Shown: piece after piece, positions 56,501 to 64,000 of the stretch
Position numbering within the stretch: position 1 is the stretch's first letter
How the letters are laid out: the number at the start of each line of letters is the position of its first letter
Assembly (NCBI RefSeq): GCF_042242105.1
Contig: NC_092027.1
Span: forward strand, 3,671,506-3,735,505
Reading direction: 5' to 3'
Origin: Pempheris klunzingeri
Taxonomy: Eukaryota > Chordata > Actinopteri > Acropomatiformes > Pempheridae
DNA length: 64,000 nt
The notes under the pieces: model-generated
Database searches by the model: none
What the model was told of the DNA's origin: nothing
What the model saw: only the letters and a program-made list of their open reading frames with translations
Made by a program: the position numbers and the translations under genes

Positions 56501-59046
56501 TGTGCCTGAATAGAGTGTGCAGACGTTGGTCCATGAGACACTTTGGTTAAGGTGTCCACTAGGTGGCATATGAACATTCAATATGGCAGGGACACAATTG
56601 ATGGGCAGAAAAAAATCAACTTTCAGTGTCATTTTAATGATAGAATCTGCTGCTATCGTATTTTGTGGTTAAATTAAGTATAAAAGTGTAGAGATTGGCT
56701 TTTTAAGATGACATTTGCTCAACTAACTTTTATTTTTCTGGTGAAACAAACCTCAATTTGTTAAACAAAAGGTGCCGTCCTCTGATGGCTATTTCTGTTT
56801 GGTCTTTATTGCATAAAATTCTTATTTATATATTCATATCTTGTCTCCCAGGCGGGCACCTTCTCCTCTGACTTACAGAACCGGATTAGGACCAACCAGG
56901 ACCGCAAGATGGCGGCCAACCTGGACCTGTCCAAGCTGACCTTCAACCGGGCCACCATCATCCTCAACTCCATCGGCAGCCTGAGTAAGATGAAGGGCAG
57001 CGCCTGGACCTTTAAGAGGAGCCACAGCCATGAGGGAACGGCCTCGGACCCCGGCTCCTCCTCCTCGCCTCCCCTGGCCGTGGGCTTCTCCTCTCTGCTC
57101 CCTCCCTCCACACCTCCATCGTTCTCCTCTGCAGCCTCAGTGCCTTTGACCAAGTCCCTGCAGCCCACCTCCAGGAGCAGGAGGAAGTCGGCCCACACGG
57201 TGCTCCTTGAGGACGACAGCTCAGACGAGCCCAGGAGTCGAGGCGGTAAGGCTCAGCTTAAAAATACCACTGCTGGCTCACTGATTTTTCTGCAAACAGT
57301 GGAGGCTGCAGAGTTTGATAAGGAAGTGTAAATGTGTTTTTTTTAAACATGTTTTCTAAAACTGTTAATGAAGGTGCACATAAGAGAGATTCAGACTGAT
57401 AATTTATGTATTCACTCTTTATCACCGATTTCACTGAAGCAAAATCAGAGTTAAAGTTGGGAAATAAATTGGTGAAATGAGAATAATTGAACAGTAGGGA
57501 AGTCAGAGTCAAAGTTGTCAGCTAATTACTAGCTCAGGTAAGGAGAACTTAAATGCCGGCCTCTAAAAATGTGCTGGGAAATGGAGTCTAGATGTGATCA
57601 CTGCTCCTACTGCAAAAATCTCATTTTGGTGTTGTTCAGCTCTCCCGGTAGCTGTGGAGGATGGACAGAGAGCGAGGGGGAAGAAGAGACGGCGGCTCTA
57701 CAAGTCTGAGTCGGAGGGCTTCAGCTCTCCTCCTCCTCTGCCGCTGCAGCCCAAGAGCCACAACGAGGTCCGGCGGCCACTAGAGGCCAAACCGTTTCCT
57801 GTTGGCATCAGGACCATCGGAAGTTTCCATGGCGCCATGACGAACAGCAGACTCAACCACCACCTCCTCCAGGCATCCTTCACCAACCCTGCTGTTCACA
57901 AACAAGAAGTGCAGACGATGCAGCGGGTCCAGGCGGTGAAACCGTCCCAGAAGCCCGTCTACAGCTGTCCCACCGCACAGAGAGGCAGGCGGAGGGCTCA
58001 CAGCTCCCCAGTCTTCTCCCCTCTGGTGGTCGGAGGGGAGAGCTACAGCCTGGCCTCACCCTCCGTCAGGATCCGCACGGAGGACAGAGGCAGGGTGCAG
58101 TTCAACAGATTTCACCATCCTACAAGGTACAATATTAGAAAAATCTGCCACCAAGCAAACCGCCATATTTATCTGTTGGCATCTTTGTCCGACCTCCACA
58201 AAAGTCAAAAGTTCAAATTCTAAACTGAAGGTGCTTTAATTTAGTGTTGCACCTTTTTTAGTCAGACGTGTGTCATGGGTGCAGGAGATGAAAATGATCT
58301 GATAAATTGATTCCTCGTGAAGTTTAATTATGGATTGTTATCACACTAAATGTTCCTCCGGTGTTTCATATCAAAGCAGCATTACTTTTTTTGCACATAT
58401 CCTACAGCTGATCTCGGCGGCGGGATATCTATAAATAATCAGGTTATTTTTGAGTGTAACAGAGGACACAGTCAACCATGTTTTTCAATATTTTATAGTC
58501 TAACTAAATATGAAGGAGCTAAGAGTGGAGTATGGGGGTTGTTTGTTACAAGTGAATCCATGGTAGAATGAAAACCCAGATTTGATGTTGATTTTAAATA
58601 TTAAACCATCTGTAAACAGTAGCTTGTCCCTTCCTTTTCCCTTCGATGTCATCAGCTGACCTTCCTCTTCTGTCTCTTCTGTCTCTGGTTTCTTTTCTCC
58701 TGGCAGCAAGCGACGAGGCCGCCCCAGAAAACACCCCCTCCCTCCCCGGCCTTCCCTGCCCTCTCCATCCTCCTCGTCTTCTTCTTCCACCTCCTCGGCC
58801 TCCTCATCCTCTGGCTCCTCCTCTTCCTCCTCTGACGATGAGGATGACGAAGAGGAGGAAGACGAAGAGGTGGCTGTTGGTGCGATTGAGCCGTGTGCGG
58901 CGCTGCGGTGTCGGCTGCCCCAGCAGGACACGGTGCAGTGGATCCAGTGCGACGTGTGCGATGCCTGGTACCACATAGACTGTCTACCTGTCGACCGCAA
59001 GAAGCGCGTCGACCCCAACGCCGACTTCCACTGTGGATGTCGCTGA
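53567..59046 (+). CDS. tcf19: Transcription factor 19 (FHA and PHD domains), five coding exons
   Basis: Nuclear growth-associated factor that reads histone marks through its PHD finger. Coding exons: 53567-53837, 55701-55870, 56852-57245, 57640-58126, 58707-59046; 1662 nt, 553 aa, all in phase. Start MLSGVQPCFQLLRIG aligns with the mammalian start; the nearby ATG at 53587 is out of frame. The FHA domain (about 30-125) has Gly40-Arg41, Ser56 and His59 (SVSRIHAEL) and Asn95 (SSHGTWVN). A conserved ATIILNSIGSLSKMK motif follows, then RSRRKSAHTVLLEDD, a linker, an AT-hook-like KRRGRPRK (442-449), a serine run (about 460-483), an acidic run, and a C-terminal PHD finger with Cys504, 509, 522, 525, His530, Cys533, 550, 552. 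It is clearly longer than human TCF19 (345 aa); the extra length is in the linker and the Ser/acidic tract. The human gene also lies in the MHC class I region. Confidence 0.96.
53893..54065. mobile_element. Dispersed repeat in tcf19 intron 1
   Basis: Contains TTACCCTAACC, CTAACCTCAATCTAA, CCTAAAACCAAGACCTAACC and GTGAGGACC..GATGTCCTTCAC, bracketed by ATGTCCCTGCCCC (about 53919) and its reverse complement GGGGCAGGGATGTC (about 54040). This CCTAACC plus GAGGAC pattern is familiar from fish introns. It is not telomeric repeat: the unit is not TTAGGG and it is irregular. Confidence 0.5.
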
Positions 59047-60280
59047 TATGAGAGAGACACCAAGTTTCTAGCAATGAAATGAAATGCTACAGTTTAGACA
59101 TTCAAGCTACCACATTTTCTCCCTTTAAAAGTTTATTTCCTTCCACACTCCTGGAAATCAACAGACTTTTCACCGAGCTGCTCCACTCAAGCATGCAATG
59201 TTTTTCTCTTACCTCTGAAGCTGCTGGTGCGGTTAAAGAGTTTCCTTCAATTTTTACATCCTGATCTTCCCAAGTGTGAGGATTTGTGAAAGTGAAAGTC
59301 ACAAAGCGGCTTCACGAACCCCCCACTCAGTTCCAGTGCTCGGGCTTTGGAGGAGGAGGCAGAAATGTAATGAAAAGCCTCAGGTCAGATTTTGTTGTGG
59401 CTTCGACCGTCTGGAGAGGTGCCATCAGGGCGGGAAAACATCCCTCTGTGGCCGTCATTGACCAGAGGCCAGGCAGCATTCAGGAAGATTAATGAAATGT
59501 TTCAGATCAGGCTGCCACAGGAGGGGAGGAGTCTATACAGGGCCATTAAACTTTCTTAGATTTCTCAGTGCGGCCACTTACCTCCACTGTTTTAGCGGTC
59601 AGGGCAGAATAAGACCTTCAGAGAACATTTACTTGGTTCGGGCGGCCAAAGCTCCAACATCCACCGCCGCCCCCTTGAAATAAAACGGTGCTGGGCTGCT
59701 GCTTTCCCACCTCAGTGATGATAAAACTCGATGAAATGTTGCAGTGCAGCTTTCCTCCGTGGCAGCAGCTGTCTAAAAGTGGGCAAAAGCGATTAAGCGC
59801 AGCAGAATGTGTCGGCAGACTTCCGTTGTTGCTGCTGATGAGAGGTGCTCTCAGGATGATAATCAAATGTTTCAAGGCACTTCAGCAGAAACAGCTGCTG
59901 GATTTTGGGTGTGGGCGGTGTGTACAGAGGGGCTGTGTTGTTAGATATCTGAGTGTGGCTGCTGCTGGTTGGTTTGGGAGGACTCATTGCCCGTGAAATG
60001 CCATGAAATATCACCTGCTGATGTAACCGGATAAACGGGTTCGGAGAATGATCTGGTCACCTCTGACTGGTCGAGTCTTGATCTCACCGATGATTTTCTG
60101 GTCTTCTCTTCAGATCAGTCTCCACCTGTTTAAGAGCCTCTTCACACTACTGAACTCTTGGCCAAAGTGGACTCTTTTGTCCTGGTTGACCCGACTGGGC
60201 TGTTCTCCTCTACAGAACAGTAGACGTGCTCGCATGTTTGCTCAGGTGCTGCTTGAGTAGAATAAAATCAATGTGTAGAA
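59047..60280 (+). other. tcf19: tcf19 3' UTR with diverged internal repeats
   Basis: After the TGA at 59044-59046, AATAAA is found at 59679-59684 and 60261-60266; the latter is the better candidate end. Inside, a block near 59480-59580 (GATTAATGAAATGTTTCAGA ... TTAGATTTCTCAGTGCGGCC) is echoed near 59854-59965 (GATAATCAAATGTTTCAAGG ... TTAGATATCTGAGTGTGGCT). A weaker third echo lies near 59717. This is a degenerate tandem duplication of about 370 bp spacing. Confidence 0.5.
60261..60266 (+). terminator. tcf19: Candidate polyadenylation signal of tcf19
   Basis: AATAAA about 1.2 kb after the stop codon, in an A-rich context. Confidence 0.5.
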
Positions 60281-60289
60281 GTCCAAATT

Positions 60290-62960
60290 CTTCTCCTAAG
60301 CACCTTTCTATTATTTAACTTTAAAAATGTTTACTGTGCTTGGCTCACCTGGACAAAATGGTCTCTTTGTGCTCTAAAACAGCATTTTTGAGCAGTTTAC
60401 CTTCTGTACCACTTGTCTAACCTCTAAGAGCTCTGACTCAGAGCTATTCAGATGTTAAGAAATACAGTTAGTCTGTGCTGGTGTCGTGTATAAAGGGTGT
60501 ACCAGTGCCAGCATGCCACTATGACAGACCTGCAGTTTGCTGAGGTGAGCGGAAGGTGGGAGAAAATTTAGAAAACTTTATTCTTGAGCAATAAAATAAG
60601 GAAAAACATTTTTTTTTAACTTGTTAATGGCAGACTTATGACAAATGATTACAACACAGACAAATCAAATTTCAAAGTCTTTATCCTCACTGACACTTGG
60701 AGACTGATTATAAAGTGACTCCTTGGTGGATTCATTTTAAAATCCACAGTGGAAACCTAAAGTGTTCAGTGGAACCAGAGTGGTGTTACTCATCAAAAGG
60801 CTCCAGTTTCACTTGAATTACGTTTATTGAATGTTTGACATGTTGATAACTCATCACCATGAAAATAACACTTGTTTTTCTTAATGATGTGAGGCTATGT
60901 CCCCTCACTGCAGTATTACAATATCAATTCTATGGGAGTTAACTGACTAATACTATGATTCAGACTTTAAGGACATGTTTGGTCCTGTTGAGCAGTGGTT
61001 ACACTCAAACTGTAAAATAAAAAAAAGTAGATTTCCCTCTGATCTTCAGTGGATTGTATTTTGGTTTTGTGTGTCTTAAAAAAGGGGTTTTGTTTGCAGT
61101 TTCATATTCCGATAAAGACGTAAGTGTTGCTTATCCTCTTTGAGGATAATTTGAGCTTAAATATATTTAAATGCCTGTTTATGTATTCAAGCCTCACTCA
61201 CTGTCAATCTGCTGCGTTGGTGCCGTGCACCTATTTTTCACTTTCATGTGACGCGCCACACAGTAGTAAAAATCTTAAATTGTTTTCCCAAACTAAAATC
61301 AGAGGTGCAGAGATGTGCAGCTGCCGAGATGGATGATTTTTAATTGGTGAGAAGGTGAAATTGGCAGTGTGACACAAAGCGTAACAACTAAAGGAAAGAG
61401 GGAGGTGTGTGTGCGCTGTTGAAAATGAACATGAAGCAGTTTTCAGAGCAAATTACTTTGCTGTAATTGAAAGTGCAGATACAACAAATGCAGAACGTCG
61501 CCCACATCCAGTTCATTCAGCGTGTCACGCTGCTCTTTCTACCCTTAAAGTTGGGATACTGTCAACACAGTATCAAGGCAACACAGACGCATGGGTTCAA
61601 CAGCCGTTAGTCAGTGAATAGATTCTCCAGTTGACAGAAAAATAATTGCCAGCTGTTTGAATAATTAATTTAGTAGCCAAACGGCCAAGAACATGCAGGT
61701 TACAGCTGCTCAAAATGGAGAATCTGCTGTGTAAATTTGATATGTTTGGGTTTTGGACTATTGGGGAGCAAAACGTGCGACTTAACGACGTCATCTCTGG
61801 CTGTGGGTAATTTTAATGAGCATTTGGACAGATTAATTGATAGTGGAAGTAACTGCTAGCTGCAGCCCCTAAAAACTCAGTGTTTACTCCCAACATTTGA
61901 CTCTTGAACATGTTTTAAATGCAGGAGACTGCTGCGATATACAACCACAGAGCAACAGTGAGCTTCAGACATGGGGAAAGGAAATCAAACCTCCCTGCTG
62001 TATATATGAACTGCTCCTCTGTAGTCATGGTCAGAAAGCATCATGGTCATTATTTCCCCACATGAATGGCTGCTGTCTCACATCTGATACATCAGCCTCG
62101 CAGATTAGCATCCACATCGCTCACAGCTCTTTGGAGATCTGCAATGTTTTCCATCTTGTTGTGCCTCAAAGTCAAATGACAACTTTCGAGGCTTTGATGG
62201 ATCAAATGAAGTTTGTGGCCAATAGTTTTGATCATTACACTGTTGGTGCTCCATTGTTTCATTATTTCGTCTGTGCCATGTGAATGTACAGCACACGTTG
62301 GTGATTCTGTCGAGTGTTGAAATCCCAAAGTACAGGTCTCTCAAAGGGATTGTTTTGTAAATCAGGGCATATTTCATGAATCGGTCTGTGAAGCAGAAGC
62401 TCACAGGACTCTTCTTTCACACTGCCTTCACTTTAATTATCACACTGAAATGCAGAAGCGCCGCACAGTTTGACTCTTTTGGATTATCTGGGCTTGTTAA
62501 AGAATTAAACCAATTGTTGTAATTCTCTGAGATGCCGTCGACATCAAAGTTATCAGGGAAGAAATAATAAAGAGTATTCTGAAAAGTAATCTTTGCATTG
62601 TCTGTCTGTTTCATCTTCACAGCTGTGCTTCCCTCTGGTCCCAGAGAAGACATCCAAAGAGGCTGTGATCTAATTAATTCATTAAAGATTCAGCTCAGAT
62701 TGATGAAACACTGATATTAGAAATCTACACTCGGTTTGTTTTTTTAGGTTGTGAGAAAAAGAATCTTGGCTGAGATGTGAAATAAGGTTATGTTCATTGT
62801 CTTCTTTGAAACGATCACAGCCGACTGCGAGTCAACATGCAAACACAACGTCCTCATAATTGAAGGCCATTATCTCATCTTTCTTTTACTCCATAATGAA
62901 TTTGTGTTATCTGAGTTCTCCATGCATGAGCTAACTTTTTTCCCTTTTCTTTTTTTTTTA
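60290..62960. other. Gene-free interval right of tcf19
   Basis: No exon with conserved protein content was recognised on either strand, and no clear mobile-element ends were seen. Confidence 0.45.
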
Positions 62961-62963
62961 CAG

Positions 62964-63079
62964 CTTTACTCCTGTAGCAGTGCTGCTTCAATGGGTTTCA
63001 GACAAAACGACAGCGAGCAGAGTTCTGTGCTTCACAGATGAACACGCTGTACATCGTCATGCAATCTAATACAACAGAC
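62964..63079 (+). other. Exon-like segment, possible 5' exon of a gene running off the right edge
   Basis: A long pyrimidine tract (CCCTTTTCTTTTTTTTTACAG) ends at 62963, and a consensus donor GTGAGT begins at 63080, enclosing 116 nt. One frame is open for 34 codons (FTPVAVLLQWVSDKTT...) before a stop; others are short. No family recognised. It may be an untranslated or alternative exon. Confidence 0.3.
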
Positions 63080-63663
63080 GTGAGTCCTTCCTTTAACTCA
63101 AATTGTTTATCTTAAAGGCTGCATTACAATATATTGAAATGTTTTGTCTGCTCCAGATTTATATGTTAGGAACACATTACAATACGAAGCCGTCCAATAC
63201 AACAACATTCAGCCTTATTAAGATTTCTAAATATTATTATTATATTATTTTGTCTTTGTTTAATCAGGAAATCTCATTGAGATTAAAACCTATTTTCCAA
63301 AGTTTACAAAGTTGAGATCTATTGCAACACACAGTAAAGTAGACAAATCTGAGGGTTCACAAGATGAGTGGGATTATTCAGTTCAATTATTTACCTTTTT
63401 ATTTTCAGTCTTACCTTAAATCTGCTTATTCTCCTATGAATTAGCGGATACTTCACCTCTGAAAACTCCACATGTATGTTGCTGTATTGGATGGTTTTAT
63501 ATTACAAGGTGTTTCTAACATGTTTTCCGATCCATGTGTGGAAATGAGGTGGACAAAATATTACAAACAGCTTGCAGTATTCTGCCATGAAGCCCAGCAG
63601 AAGCCACAGTTTCACTCATCGGCTCAACAAACACTCAACATTCACGGCACGTTGCTGTGAGCC

Positions 63664-63776
63664 ATGAGGCTGTATCGCATCCTGCAACAGTTTCTATTTC
63701 TCCGGTCACTCTGGTGGCAGGCAAAGGGGCAGTATAAGGTGCACAGAGTCATGAAAAACTACATACAGCTACACAG
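63664..63776 (+). CDS. Candidate first coding exon, partial gene at right edge
   Basis: ATG at 63664 in a fair context (GTGAGCCATGAGG) opens MRLYRILQQFLFLRSLWWQA and a basic continuation (residues 21-38, GQYKVHRVMKNYIQLHR). A possible donor CAG/GTATTG follows at 63777. The segment is hydrophobic and basic, as in a membrane anchor or mitochondrial leader. I recognise no family, and without the downstream exons it could be chance. Confidence 0.2.
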
Positions 63777-64000
63777 GTATTGCTCGTTGTCGTGCACGTG
63801 AACGGGTGTGTTGAACCCTCTGATTTGTGTGCGAGTGAGTCTGGCACATGAACAGATTGGTGTCCATCTGTCAGATAGAAAAATGCCCCATCATGGTTGG
63901 CTGGACTCTAAAACTGCATCATCTGCACATGTTCTGTTCTCTTCAGTCAGAAAAGACTTTGTCTGTGAAGTTTGACTTGCTGAAGCTTGACCCTGAGTCT

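Noticed and set aside
58500..59074. Minus-strand frames with poly-Ser/poly-Glu and basic stretches
   Set aside because: Antisense of the tcf19 last exon, whose plus-strand frame encodes the AT-hook, acidic run and PHD finger with all eight zinc ligands.

Overview
This is a piece of a ray-finned (teleost) fish nuclear genome. The genes are split into many GT-AG exons, the introns and intergenic DNA carry interspersed repeats of kinds common in teleosts, microsatellites are frequent, and the encoded proteins are clear vertebrate orthologues. Nothing here is prokaryotic, so operons, CRISPR arrays and ribosome binding sites do not apply. All exon boundaries below were worked out by hand from splice signals, reading-frame phase and remembered protein families.

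Layout. From 1 to about 5950 there is a promoter-like edge (593-912) and a long AT-rich stretch without a recognisable gene, part of which may be the 3' UTR of flot1. Flotillin-1 (flot1) lies on the minus strand, with coding sequence from 12279 down to 5952 in 12 exons and a non-coding first exon near 12.7 kb. About 1 kb away, head to head, class I beta-tubulin (tubb) runs on the plus strand from 13810 to 22243 in five coding exons, one more than the classical vertebrate gene. After an 8 kb gene-free interval comes an unrecognised plus-strand gene (30071-43190, ten coding exons). It encodes a secreted-then-anchored type I membrane protein with three degenerate Ig-like repeats, one transmembrane helix and a long Ser/Ala-rich tail. 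After another 8-9 kb, tcf19 runs on the plus strand (53567-59046, five coding exons: FHA domain, AT-hook-like motif, PHD finger). It is preceded by a 17-bp minisatellite and a promoter with cell-cycle elements. The last 4 kb holds no gene I can name, only two exon-like pieces that may open a gene continuing past the window.

Context. FLOT1, TUBB and TCF19 are all residents of the human MHC class I region (6p21.3), so this is probably a teleost counterpart of that block. The unknown Ig-like receptor lies between tubb and tcf19, which makes it the most interesting item here: a candidate MHC-linked cell-surface protein whose Ig repeats lack the usual core disulfide. Other points of note are an extra phase-0 intron in tubb at codon 174/175, possible alternative cytoplasmic tails of the receptor, and three non-autonomous mobile elements with visible termini: a piggyBac-like MITE, a hAT-like MITE and a 0.5 kb foldback.
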